Shown: positions 45,660-56,670 of the stretch, in pieces
How positions within the stretch are numbered: position 1 is the first letter of the stretch
Layout: every line of letters begins with the position of its first letter
DNA from: Gonatopus flavifemur
Taxonomy: Eukaryota > Arthropoda > Insecta > Hymenoptera > Dryinidae
Assembly: GCA_018340375.1 (NCBI GenBank)
Contig: JAFFJZ010000004.1
Span: 27,378,001-27,442,000, forward strand
Length of the DNA: 64,000 bases
Direction of reading: 5' to 3'
Notes under the pieces: generated by a model
What the model was told of the DNA's origin: nothing
The model's input: the letters and a program-made list of their open reading frames with translations, nothing else
Database searches by the model: none
Position numbers and translations under genes: made by a program

Positions 45660-46697
45660 CGGATGGCGTTACTTATGCAACTTGCAAACAGTAACACGTA
45701 TTATTTGGCACTTTGATCCGTTCAAAGAATCACTGTGAGCCCGGTGTGCATGTTGAGTGTTAAAAAAATTCTAGGATGATCATTTCTTAACTTGGAATAC
45801 GCTGAACATTTTCAATCGACCCTGAAATTCAAGATGAATACATGGAATTTTCCAAACAATATGAAGGCTTCAATCAGTTGATAAGGGACAAAACGCAGGT
45901 CACAGATCATCTCACTGTTAGAAAAGTGTTTGAATTCAATACACAAAATTTGGTAGCAATTAACACATATATTTGTGTTCGAAATCAACGATAGATTTCA
46001 TGAGAATTCAGATAAAGTTCGGTATGAAAATCATTCCAAGATAATATTGTCTTTGAATTTCAATAACCATGTGGGAATACTAATACAAGACTATGTTGTG
46101 TTAAGGACTTCCAAACTTTTGTATGAAAATTATCACAAATATTCTAAAATTTGCGGCGGAAATTTTGAACAGTGTATTATGTACAGTGTACTGTTAGTTA
46201 TTTAATCAAAATCACAATTCATCAAATGAACTCAGTTACATTCAAGCGTAGTCTTTGTGATACAATGGAACCTTATTTTGAATTCAAATTGCGCGTGCGA
46301 TTCTCTTGTTTTAATGTAACTCTGAATCCAACGCAGAGTTAAATCAAGTCAAAAGGAGATTCTCATCAAGCAAACCCCGAAATCAGGTGATTTTTCCTGG
46401 ATTTTTTTTCAAGGAGGGAGGAACAACTTCATGTTTTTGGTACGCACTTAATGAGTTTCAAAGGACATATAAAACATTCTCCCAGTCAAGACATTTGTAT
46501 CCCGAAACTTGAAGGGAGTTTTCCCGGAATAATGATGTTCACACCGATTCCCAGAATATCTAACAAATCATGCGATGGATCGCCTTTTTTCTTTGTTCAT
46601 ATTGAAGCAGATTTAATTTATTGGATTCTGAGTATATATTGGATAATATTTTCATTTTCGTCTCTTAGAATTGTTGCTGAAGTTTGAATCGTTTATT
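45660..46697. other. AT-rich DNA, nothing recognised
   Basis: Motif-free frames only (for example 45975-46205). The patch right of the hairpin contains CCCGGTGTGCATGTTGAGTG. Confidence 0.4.
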
Positions 46698-47067
46698 CAC
46701 GGAGAGAAAAAATTTGCTGATGCAGCAAATCGGGGTATTATATATAGAATAGCAAAATTTTTTGCTGACCTAGCTAAAAATTTGCTATAACAGCAATCGT
46801 GTTCGCTACGACAGCAATTTTTGAGCTGTGGCAGCAAAAAATGTTTGCTCCGCCAGAAAATTTTCAGTATTGTATACAGAATAGCAAACAAATTTTGCTG
46901 GGATAGCAAACATTTTTTGCTGCCACAGCTAAAAATTCGCTGTCGCAGCTAACAAGATTGCTGGAACAGCAAATAGTTTGCTGTCACAGCAAAGAATTTG
47001 CTGCTCTGGCAAAAGGAACCCAGCAAAAGTAGATTTCGCTGCCACAGCGAATTCCTTTTTCTCCGTG
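46698..47067 (+). mobile_element. 370-bp GCT-N5-AGC palindrome-array element, copy 1
   Basis: It starts CACGGAGAGAAAAAATTTGC and ends AATTCCTTTTTCTCCGTG, with TT on both sides. The interior is an array of 13 recognisable 11-bp units of the form GCT-N5-AGC, some with one changed base. Examples are GCTGATGCAGC, GCTATAACAGC, GCTGTGGCAGC, GCTGGAACAGC and GCTGTCACAGC. Neighbouring units start 20-21 bp apart where the array is regular. AT-rich spacers such as AAAATTT lie between. A second copy is at 52299-52665. No protein frame is supported. Confidence 0.9.
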
Positions 47068-47345
47068 TTGAAACGAACTATTAGTCGAATGACGGGATAG
47101 GGGAGACCGGGGATAGTTGACTAAGTTTTTGCAAGGATATGAATATTTTTCTTGCTTCAATACCAATGCGTATAGAAACTACTGAAATTGATATAATGAT
47201 TCAAAGAAATGTCAAAATAAACTATACGGAACGACCGGGTCTATTGATATTTAGAAAAATGACTGTCAATGACTTTTTTCAGGGAAATAAAATAAAGGAG
47301 CAAAGTAATTCGTAACATTTCCCTTATGTACAGTCTCAACAGGAC

Positions 47346-47500
47346 CAGGCAGCCTTAATTATTCCTTTATACTTGAAGTACTTTTGCTTGTCAAGTACTT
47401 TATAATTTGACGTTAAATATCTCTGTGTTATGGAAATAGAGAAGGACTTGCCAGAAAAAAGTACTTCAAGTACAAAAGTGATTGGGGCTGTCCATCCTTG
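47346..47500. mobile_element. hAT-like MITE with AAGTACTT words, copy B
   Basis: Relative of 31572-31733. Shared blocks are ACTTGAAGTACTTTTGCTTG and TCAAGTACTTT-TAAT on the left and AAAAAAGTACTTCAAGTA and GTGATTG-GGCTG-CCATCC on the right. The left end has decayed (CCAGGCAGCC in place of GGGATGGGCA). Confidence 0.62.
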
Positions 47501-47689
47501 AACCTCAATGCAGGTAAATTCCTAATTCCCTGATGTTGCTGACTGAAAATTACATCGTTTATTAAAACAAAGTTGTAATCGAATAACGGAATACACAACT
47601 GTTGAAGACCCAAAATTCTGCAGTACATTTTTTAGGCCATGTTTCCAGTTCCGAACAGTCAATTTGGAAAGTTAAATAACGATCATCCC

Positions 47690-47960
47690 AAGTAGCAACA
47701 GAACCTCAAAGTATATACGAAATGGAAACGTTTGTAGAATGTACGAATGAGATACGAAGAACATTCAATGAAAGTTCATAGAATATTCGAATGAGAATGT
47801 TTTAAATGTACTATGAAGGTACATAGAACATTAGAAATGTACGAAATTCATTCAATTGACGTTCGATTACATACATTCGGTGAATATGCATAGCACCTAT
47901 GAAACGGTCTCATTGCAATGTGCATAGAAAACACTTCGAATATCCGAAGAACGTTATTCA
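47690..47960 (+). repeat. dispersed repeat, copy matching 4971-5160
   Basis: The core (47780-47946) is the reverse complement of 4971-5160. The left edge CCCAAGTAGCAACAGAACCT resembles the CCCA(A/G)GTA edge of the GAACATTC-rich repeats at 37295 and 53408. The interior holds many GAACATTC, GAATATTCG and GTACATAGAAC words. Confidence 0.65.
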
Positions 47961-50900
47961 ACGGCAACATATTCACTGTGGAACACCCCATGTTGTCTAT
48001 AAATTCATCTCTCTGCTCGGGTTTGGCAAGTTTAAATGCATGTGACTGATCGTTATTTTGCCCATCTTTTGTTTAAGAATCTAATCAGTGTGACCTGTAA
48101 CGACAAATTTGGATAAATAAAATTTTGGCATTTACCCAACAAAGGGCAACGAATGGTTCACCCACAACTCACTCCCTGGATTTCATTTACGTACATTAAC
48201 CGATTTTCTTGTTCATTAGAGCGAAGTACGGAGAACAAATCAGGTTATACTTGCTTTTATAGGACGTTACGTAACGATGTGACAAATCGAATTATTTTTT
48301 TCATTTTTAGCGGGGAAGTAAAGCAGCAAGCGCTTCGTTAAGTAATTAGTTTATCGGTACAACAGTTCTCGTGTCATTTTACACTCTCACCGAAGCTTAT
48401 ACGTTGCACAAAATAGTGTCATCCTAGACTGCAGTCTATCCAAGTTCGATCGCCGCAAAATTTAAAATCATAATCGAGTTTTGTCGCTGAATCCGTTCCT
48501 TCTAGGAATTTATTCCTCCATTTCGTTAACCTCGGGTATTGGATCGTGATTGGAAAATCTATTGCATCAAGCGAGTTTTCTAACACAAATGGATCTCATA
48601 TATCATTGAATTGGTCTTTAAATTTTGAGAATCATCTATTCTCTAGCAATGTGTAAATGGAATCAGATACTTTCAAGATTATACTTTCAAAATATAAGAA
48701 TATCTTCAGATCGTGTTGATATGTGGTAATTTCGCAAATATGATATCGTTGATATGCAGAATATATTTATTCATGTCACAAGGAATAAGCTGAATTTCCG
48801 GATGAACAGTTTTCAAATAAAATTTTGTATCTGCATAAAGAGAGTTTTATAGCTAACATTGCTACCCCGAGAGAATTATATAATGATATTTCCGATGTCC
48901 CATATCTGAAGAATACATTGGCCCGGTTGAGATGACTATACATATACGTTGCAGTGACATCTGCGTTAAATGCGTTCGTTTGTGACGCTAACCCAATCAA
49001 CGCTATACTCACACCGCGATGTTGACTACAAACTTTTCTACGTGTATTCGAAATATTGAACTTGAAAATAAACGCGGGAACCTGGTTGATTGGTTGACAA
49101 CTTCGTGAACAGCTTTGTCTCCTTGAATGTAGGTCATAGAAGTAGACATGTTTCTCTTGTTCTCCAAATATTCATACATGATGACTTTGACAATACTTTG
49201 TCCTTTATTTCTATGGGTTCATCTTCACATCTAAGGTTTGGATGTTTCATGGTGATCGTTTTTACATGAGTCTGTGACTTTTTATTATCATAACATTTGA
49301 CGGTTTATATTCTTGTACTCGAATATTATTTCTTTTAATTACTTTTCAATTTGAACTTGATCTTCTTACCTTTTCTGATTATGTTTCGATTGGAGGAAAA
49401 CCAATAAATAATGTAAAGCGAACTTTCAGTATCATAATACATATATATGTGACCTAGCGTAGAATTATTTTCCAGAAAATAACGGTCGAGATAAATTGAA
49501 GCACGAACAAGTCCAGAGAAAAACGAAGAAAGACTATGTGGGAAAAGCATCTGGTGTAGTCTTAACATCACTTTCCCGCCGAAACGTAATTTAAAAGTTG
49601 GCAAGCTCTGTGCCTCAGTGGTGCTGTATCCCAACGACACCTCCTGATGTTAATGAAACTCTTTCAGACAAACACTTTTTCGATTCTCTAGTGCATGGGC
49701 TGACCTGTTTTTCTATATTTTTCTTGATGCGAGATCTCTACTTCATCTACAAACGTTGAGATAGAAACTTAACAAGATCTCTTTTGCGTTCTCTTTTCTA
49801 TCTCTTTACAAGCAGCAGTAATAAGCTGTCTCATATATGTCAAGGTACATATTATTTTACATTTCCAGCAGTAAAGAAAAGGAGCAGGAGAAGTAGGAAT
49901 GATAATAACTTGATGGAAGCATAATCATGGCAAGAACATATCATTTAGTTTTCATGATCGAGTATAGGGTATAAATGGTATTAATTTGTACTCATTTATA
50001 TTTCAATTACGATTTTATCGGAGACATTTATTTTTGATATTTTTCGATGAAATTCCATTATTCGAATCGTTTCTCTTCGAATAGAATGTGTGTTCAAATA
50101 CGTGGACGAACAAGAAAGGAAGTGATTAGATTGAATATACTCAATGAAGAAGGAAATGAAAATTTAGCTTATTATTAGTGAAATGTTGGGCAAATGAAAA
50201 CGATTATTATTAGATATAATCGAGATGAGGTTTCATATTAGAATTTCGATTCATGTTATACAGAGGTGTGAAAATTATTAAAATAATTGTGATTCACAAA
50301 ACTGTTCCAACTTTCCTCCAAGGGAATGCAATCATTTATGGAATACTGGTTTTATTCCTTGATATAAATAGTTCTAAAGCCCTCCATTTTTGAACGAAGG
50401 AATATTCCATGATTACTATATAACAATCTCATTTGTGCAAAGTTCGTTTTCATTATGAGCATCTTAATATGCCTTTGAACAGCTAACAATGCGCAATATT
50501 TTGATATTAAGAACTGGTGTTTCATTGTATAAAATTTATGTACCTGACAAGGAATGATAGGTGAGTTACGATGAAACCAATAAAAATCCCGGTCGGAATT
50601 TGTTGTTAACTATTCTAAATTCTAAATTCCCAGCGGGTATCTATCGCCACATACTGTTTAGTTTGAGATCGAGGTGTTGAGATCATTGGAGTGAAAAAAA
50701 GATTGGAAAGAAAAATTGTTATAATAAGCAACTCAGAAATGGAAGGATGAAAAACTATTATATCGACAAGACAAAATAAGCATGATCTGAGGTAAAAGAT
50801 GGAGTTATTTTGGAAATAACAATTATTCTAATGATTTTCACACCTCTGTATAGCTGCGAAATTTTGGTGACTAAAAATGAACTGCTTGATTTCAAATAAG

Positions 50901-52298
50901 ATCTGTGATTGATGGAGGAACGAATATATTTATTAATATCCATATCCATGTATTTTCAATCCATCAAGATGATGAAGGAAACTGATATTCAGGGATGTGA
51001 GAGTCAAGTTTTAGAACACAACTACATGAATATCGATACACTCTCGTCTGTTTTAGTATCGAATAATTTGATTAATATCGCCTGGAGACTGGCTGTTAGG
51101 ATTCATGTAATATCAGTGATAATCTGGCTGGTATTAAGACCTAATATTATTTGATATCTTGAAAAAAAATGACACCGATTGAGGGACATCAATTGTGCAA
51201 TCACGGTTCAATTGTTTCTGTGAGAATTTGGTGAACTGATTCCTGCCAATACTGAGCCGTTTGAACAGTCCCGTCAATTTCTGCATAAGTAATGTGTTCG
51301 ATTTCATAAAGATATGAATTACAGTACATTCATTATTGAATTAAAAAATCTCAAAAACAGTGTGGAACAAAAATTTATAATATCAAGTCATTATGGTTAT
51401 TCTTGTTTCAACTGATAATTAAGTCTCACTTTTTATCTTCATGGTATAATATAATTTCAGTTTTGTACGATGTTTCATAAGTCGATTCATTTGTTTTCGT
51501 GGAAAAAGTAATAATACTCTGTAAATTCCGCGTAAGTCAAACAAAAGCGTACGCTGCTGTTCGAAACTTCGTCATAAAATCTAATAACGTAAAATATAAC
51601 TGATTCTCTGTTCTTTGAATCGTTATTCTGGAATGAAAAAAGTGGTCATTTTGAAGAATCTATTTTGTCCTTCGTATACAATTTCACTGAGAGATCTAAC
51701 AATGAGTTGTTTTACACGTTTAACAACTGACATTTATTGCGCTACTCTTCTCGCGAAGACGCGTGGTAGATAAATATCGTTGAACGTCGGCATACAAATA
51801 AGACAGAAGCTTTATTGAATACAAGCTATATATGTAAGTGTATTATATGGTTGTGCGGACATGCGTTTATACATATATTATGACATAAATGAATAAACAG
51901 AAATGCACCACTGGAGGTAGTATGATGAATGGATGAGATAAATTCAACATACAGGGGCTGGAATAAGAACAGAGAAGATGAAGCAAAATTGGAAAGACAG
52001 GAAAAAAAGGTTTGTAAAAATACAAAGTGCATCAACAATAGCCCATCGAGAAAATCGAGGGGGAAAGAAGAGTGCGGTTTGTTGATTCTTTTCGTCTCGT
52101 AGGATTGAGAATGACGTATATAGAATCCATTTCTATTCCTCTTTCCTCTAGTCTTTTCCAATAACAAAGAGGCATCAAAAGACTTGATCTTGTTTTTTCG
52201 AAGTTTCATATATGAGTACATAGGAACTTTCATGACAACTCCCTTATGAAAAAACCCGATATCGGAATTTTATCGTTAAATCATCAGTTGTATTTATA
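47961..52298. other. longest blank stretch, AT-rich
   Basis: About 4.3 kb in which I recognise no exon, RNA or bounded repeat. Frames such as 49335-49640 (minus, 101 codons) and 51826-52233 (minus, 135 codons) are motif-free. One weak inverted pair, TATACAGAGGTGTGAAAATTAT near 50258 and ATAATTTTTCACACC-type ATTTTCACACCTCTGTATA near 50833, brackets about 590 bp and may be a decayed element. Confidence 0.4.
50258..50851. repeat. possible decayed inverted-repeat element
   Basis: ATACAGAGGTGTGAAAAT at the left pairs with ATTTTCACACCTCTGTAT at the right, an 18-bp perfect inverted repeat. Further pairing continues inside: TAAAATAATTGT on the left and ACAATTATTCTAATGA on the right. The interior is AT-rich and non-coding. 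Target duplication not determined. Confidence 0.6.
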
Positions 52299-52665
52299 CA
52301 CGGAGAGAAAAAATTTGTTGACGCAGCAAATCGAGGTATTATATATAGAATAGCAAATTTTTTTGCTGACCTAGCTAAAAATTTGCTATAACAGCAATCG
52401 TGTTAGCTACGACAGCAATTTCTTAGCTGTGGCAGCGAAAAATGTTTGCTCCGCCAGCAAATTTCCAGTATTATACACAGAATAGCAAACAAATTTTGGG
52501 AGAGCAAACATTTTTTGCTGCCACAGCTAAAAATTCGCTGTTGCAGCTAACAAGATTGCTGGAACAGCAAATAGTTCGCTGTCACAGCAAAAAATTTGCC
52601 GCTCTGGCAAAAGGAACCCAGCAAAAGTAGATTTCGCTGCCACAGCGAATTCCTTCTTCTCCGTG
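52299..52665 (+). mobile_element. 367-bp GCT-N5-AGC palindrome-array element, copy 2
   Basis: Collinear with 46698-47067 and in the same orientation. It starts CACGGAGAGAAAAAATTTGT and ends CTTCTTCTCCGTG, with TA on both sides. Most GCT-N5-AGC units are conserved. The main differences are scattered substitutions and a 3-bp or larger loss near 52497 (TTTTGGGAGAGC in place of TTTTGCTGGGATAGC). Confidence 0.9.
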
Positions 52666-53407
52666 TACTATCCGAAATCTATCGTGTTGTTTCATTATCG
52701 TACAAGTCCGATAAAAATACTATATCTACGATAATTATCCAATGTGAACCCGATATCGGGAAATCATCGGGTTACTGGTACGGTTTTTTATCGGATAATT
52801 ATGGTAGACATCGCATTTTTCTTGGATTTGTCTGATGATGAAACAACACGATAGATTTCAGATAGTATTAATACAAGCGATGATTAAATGATGAAATCCC
52901 GATATCGTGTTTTTTCATAGGGGAAGAATCCATCTGACACAGAATATTCTGAAAATATCCTCACAACATCGTACAAAGCGTACAAAGTTTGTAGCGAGAT
53001 TGATGAGCAGTGCATGCGCAAGTATCGTGAAGATATGAATTCAGTAGTGACGGATAATGTTGGCAGGCTACAGACCCTCGGATAATATATTATTTTAATT
53101 TGGACTTGGGAAATAATAATACATTTATGGAAGGTGCATTTTAATATCGCAAATGTTCTCTGAGAGTGTCATGTGTGAAAAATAATCCTCAGAAATGTAA
53201 TAAAATATTAGGAAATGCCGTATATATTATGATTGCCTGTTGCAATGATAAGTATCTCATCCATCTATGTGAATCCATAATATTGCTAACAATTCATCAT
53301 TTCGAATGTTTATTGATCGAAAAAATTGATGGTCAAGTAGTTTTCTGTGACATACAGAAACTTATATTGACGGGAATTTTTATTTGACAACCATTTTTTT
53401 CTGATAT
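52666..53407. other. AT-rich DNA, nothing recognised
   Basis: Contains repeated CCCGATATCGGG-like words near 52250 and 52750 (CCCGATATCGGGAAATCATC), a possible palindromic repeat just outside the element on either side. No gene is visible. Confidence 0.35.
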
Positions 53408-53580
53408 CCCCAGAATATTCGTGGCATCATATTCTGAGAATATTTGGAACATTCTCATTCAAACATTCTGAGAATGTGTGTAGAATATATTCGCACGTAA
53501 TCAGAATCTCCATAGAATATTCGAATATCCTCAACGTATATTCTCTGGACATTCTTAGAACGTGCGTGTGCTACCTGGGA
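53408..53580. repeat. GAATATTC/GAACATTC-rich foldback repeat
   Basis: CCCCAGAATATTCG at the left and GTGCTACCTGGGA at the right border words such as ATTCTGAGAATATT, GGAACATTCTC, CATTCTGAGAATGTG and TTCTTAGAACGTG. Same style as 37295, 41269 and 47690. Confidence 0.5.
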
Positions 53581-53671
53581 ATTGTCGTTCATTTCTTCAT
53601 TTCTACGAAATATTATCTGAACCTGATTACAGGAGAATAGCATTCTCCAAAGTATACATTTTTTAAATATA

Positions 53672-53880
53672 CACTGCGAGAAATTGTTATCGGAATCTTC
53701 GTATACATTTATATGAAGTCTTCAACACATACATTGTATAGGAGGAATCCTATGAATTTGTTGAGAATTTGTCATCGATTTATGGAAAAAATTCTAAGAG
53801 AATGTGAGTTTCCATATATTTTTATATGAAAATTCCTACGCATGTCACGGAAAATTGATTTCCCATACAGAAATTAAAAA
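53672..53880 (+). mobile_element. CACTGTAAA-type MITE, diverged copy 3
   Basis: Starts CACTGCGAGAAATTGTTATC. It carries AACACATACATTGTATAGGA, CCTATGAATTTGTTGAGAAT and ACGGAAAATTGATTTCCCAT in the same order as 20651-20900 and the complement of 57588-57840. Confidence 0.5.
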
Positions 53881-54253
53881 ATTCATGTACTATGTGTGTA
53901 GGAAGAATCAGAGGGTTACTTGCAGTGGATTTTGATTTCTCTTCGCGTACAATTGCTCCCAAGCTGAAAAGAAAATTACCCCAGTTTTGAACTCGATTTT
54001 CTCCGTCCCAACATACCCACATCCAAATTCACACTCTTTCAAAATGTGGTATCAACAACAAGGATTCTTATTCAACAACCAAAAATTAATTTCCAAGTGA
54101 TATTGAAGGTGAAGTCAAAGGTCAGAACCGAAATTGTCAATAGATATATCCCTTGGAATCCTACAACTTTCGTTATGGAAATTTTGGTCTAAAACTCTTC
54201 ATTTTCAAGATATCCGACTGTCAAATTCACAACGGGACACTATATATATAATA

Positions 54254-55546
54254 CGAGGGTGGATTGATAAGTTTCCGGCCTGACCAAGAAAAACAACGTT
54301 TTTGAGAATTTTTTTTTTTTATTTTTCAACATAATCTCCTCCAAGGCTGATACATTGCTCATAGCGGTGTTCTAGTCTAGTAATGCCATCTCTATAGACT
54401 GATTCGTCAAGCTCCTCAAAATACCCATTTACAGCTTCGATTACTTCTTCATTGTCCGCAAATCTCTTACCGCCAAGCCATTTTTTGAGGTTAGGAAACA
54501 GATAATAGTCACTCGGGGCTAGGTCTGGAGAGTAGGGAGGGTGCGGCATTAATTCAAACTTCAGATCGTTGATTTTAGCCATCGCAACGATTGACGTGTG
54601 CGCTGGTGCGTTATCGTGATGAAACAAGATTTTTTTCTTCGCCAGATGAGGTCGTTTAATTTTCACTTCGTGGCTCAAACGTTGCAATAAGTCTGCGTAG
54701 TATTGACCAGTGATAGTTTTACCCTTTTCAAGGTAATCAATGTATATAATACCTCTTGCATCCCAAAAAACAGTAGCCATAATCTTGTTCGCCGAAAAAA
54801 TTGTTTTTGCCTTCTTTGGAGTTGGTTCCCCTGGTCCAATCCACTGTTTAGACTGTTCTTTGGTTTCAGGAGTGTAGTGGTGGACCCAAGTTTCCTCAAA
54901 GGTTACGAATCGACGCAAAAATTCGCTTGGATTACGCTTATACAACGCCAAATTGGCGGTAGAAATGTTCTTTCGAATCAATTTTTGGTCGACTGTTAGC
55001 AAACGCGGCACCCATCTTGCACAGAGCTTTTCCATATACAAATGTTGGTGCAAAATATTTTGTACACGTTCATATGACATCTTACAGGTCTCAGCTATCT
55101 CACGAACTTTTAATCTGCGATCTTTCAGCACTATTTGATGGATTTTTTCGATCATATCTGGAGTTGTGACCTCAATGGGGCGTCCTGAGCGAGGCTCATC
55201 AGAGGTGCTCACACGACCCTTTTTAAACTCGGAAACCCACTGCTTAACAGTTGAATATGATGGGGAGGATGTCCCCAGTGTTGAGTCCATCTCTTCTTTG
55301 ATTTCCTTCGGCGTAAACCCCTTCAAATAAAAGTATTTGATGACAGCACGATTTTCCAGCTTTTCCATTTTTCCGAAAAACACAGAGGCGTCTTGGTCAG
55401 CGTGCTCTCAAAACTAAACTAACATGGCGATCGGACTGAAACTATAGCTACAAGCTATCTAAGGATGGTACTATAGAACGCCACCTCAAGGTAGGCCTAG
55501 TGGCGCCACCTCTTGGTCAGGCCGGAAACTTATCAATCCACCCTCG
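54254..55546 (-). mobile_element. mariner transposon, copy 2 (1,293 bp)
   Basis: Full-length, with CGAGGGTGGATTGATAAGTT ends and TA on both sides (54252-54253 and 55547-55548). It lies in the same orientation as copy 1 about 31.8 kb away. The transposase frame is uninterrupted, and a poly-T run (54309-54320) marks its 3' untranslated end. Confidence 0.96.
54319..55368 (-). CDS. mariner transposase, full-length but first catalytic Asp changed to Glu
   Basis: A 349-codon frame starts at MEKLENRAVIKYFYLKGFTP; an upstream in-frame ATG would add five residues, but MEK matches mariner starts and normal length (about 345-350). Residues 1-110 hold the two helix-turn-helix DNA-binding regions. WVPRLL (119-124) is the mariner linker motif. 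The catalytic motifs are FEETW (158), HHDNAPAHTS (Asp252) and YSPDLAPSDY (Asp287), with 34 residues between the last two, so it is DD34D type. At 158 mariners have Asp and copy 1 reads VDETW; here GAC has become GAG, giving Glu, and the preceding Val is Phe. Mariner catalysis needs three acidic residues holding metal, and substitutions there usually abolish activity, so the protein is probably inactive or weak. It could still bind element ends. Confidence 0.95.
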   Translation of the reverse strand: MEKLENRAVIKYFYLKGFTPKEIKEEMDSTLGTSSPSYSTVKQWVSEFKKGRVSTSDEPRSGRPIEVTTPDMIEKIHQIVLKDRRLKVREIAETCKMSYERVQNILHQHLYMEKLCARWVPRLLTVDQKLIRKNISTANLALYKRNPSEFLRRFVTFEETWVHHYTPETKEQSKQWIGPGEPTPKKAKTIFSANKIMATVFWDARGIIYIDYLEKGKTITGQYYADLLQRLSHEVKIKRPHLAKKKILFHHDNAPAHTSIVAMAKINDLKFELMPHPPYSPDLAPSDYYLFPNLKKWLGGKRFADNEEVIEAVNGYFEELDESVYRDGITRLEHRYEQCISLGGDYVEK

Positions 55547-55861
55547 TATATGCATCAAGCATGTAAAAAATTTGACACTAATTTGATTCGTATACTGTCA
55601 TTCAGATGAAGTCTCAATTATATTATTTCAAAGACGTCTATCAGAGATATTTCCATTAAAACGTGCACTGTAAGCAGGTTGGAATTTGTGAAGAAATTTC
55701 ACACATCTGTAGCAGAAATTGATTTCTTATTCAATGATTGCAATTTTCCGGTGACTGTATACTGTCAAAAATGTTTGTGAATTTAATATACGTTCATAGA
55801 AAAAAGTACATTAATTTTCAAGGGCGCTATATGAATTGTATTCCACATTTGGATGTTGAAA

Positions 55862-56045
55862 AATCAATCACATATTTCATGAACTTCAAACAAAAGTTTT
55901 GAAATTCATAACAGTTTGTGAAAATTCATAATTGTAGATATTGAATTTCTGTATTTATTTGAATATTGGAAAATCAATCACATATTTCTCCAATTTCAAA
56001 CAAAGTTTCTGATATTCACCACAGTTTATAAAAATTCATATCCCG
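55862..56045 (+). repeat. 110-bp tandem duplication
   Basis: AAATCAATCACATATTTC begins both units (55861 and 55971). Each continues with TTCAAACAAA and CACAGTTTRTRAAAATTCAT. Confidence 0.65.
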
Positions 56046-56239
56046 ATATATGCGATTATCCCGAAAGTGTGTGAACATGAAATTCCCCGATCTGTTGAAA
56101 ACTAGTAGATTTTGAGAAATGACTAGAAAGTACTAGTTTTCAATAAATCAGGATATTTCGGGACAATCGTGGTCTACCCTTTCGATGTGAATTTTGGTAG
56201 GGAAAATTACTTGTTGTGAAATCAACATCACTAATTGTG

Positions 56240-56480
56240 AAATCAAATCACGCAGTTCTAATAATTCGCTCAAATATGTATTTTCATTTTCAGAATTTTT
56301 TGTATTAATTTTGTAAAAAAACATGATAAAGGATTCAGGAGGGATTTTTAAAATTAAATAATGTGGCGTTAAAAATTCATCGTAAAATCAAATCACGCGA
56401 TTCTAATAATTCATTCATGTATGTATGTTGATTTTCAGAATTTTTTGTATCAATTTCACACCATAACATGATGGGATTCT
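56240..56480 (+). repeat. 145-bp tandem duplication
   Basis: AAATCAAATCACGC begins both units (56240 and 56385). Each continues with GTTCTAATAATTC or GATTCTAATAATTC and TTTTCAGAATTTTTTGTAT. Confidence 0.65.
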
Positions 56481-56542
56481 TCTGGGACATTGGTGTTGTG
56501 TGGAATTACTCATAAAAAAATACTGAAGCCAACTCCGCAAGC

Positions 56543-56670
56543 GTTTGGATATCGCGAATTTCGCCGCGAGGTTGATTCAACTGAATATCGATTGAAGGAG
56601 GTCCTCGGTCAATCAATTCAATCGACATTCAGTTGACTCAAGCGCCCGGCGAAAACCACCGTCTCCAAAC
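56543..56670. mobile_element. small GC-richer hairpin
   Basis: GTTTGGATATCGCG-ATTTCGCCG on the left pairs with CGGCGAAAACCACCGTCTCCAAAC on the right. TTGATTCAACTGAATATCGA also pairs with TCGACATTCAGTTGACTCAA. Probably a MITE; target duplication not seen. Confidence 0.7.

Noticed and set aside
46698..47067. Regularly spaced short palindromes as a CRISPR array
   Set aside because: Units are 11 bp, spacers about 10 bp, no 25-35 bp repeats, no cas genes, and the setting is eukaryotic.
54675..55138. Equivalent overlapping frames inside mariner copy 2
   Set aside because: Shadows of the true minus-strand transposase frame.
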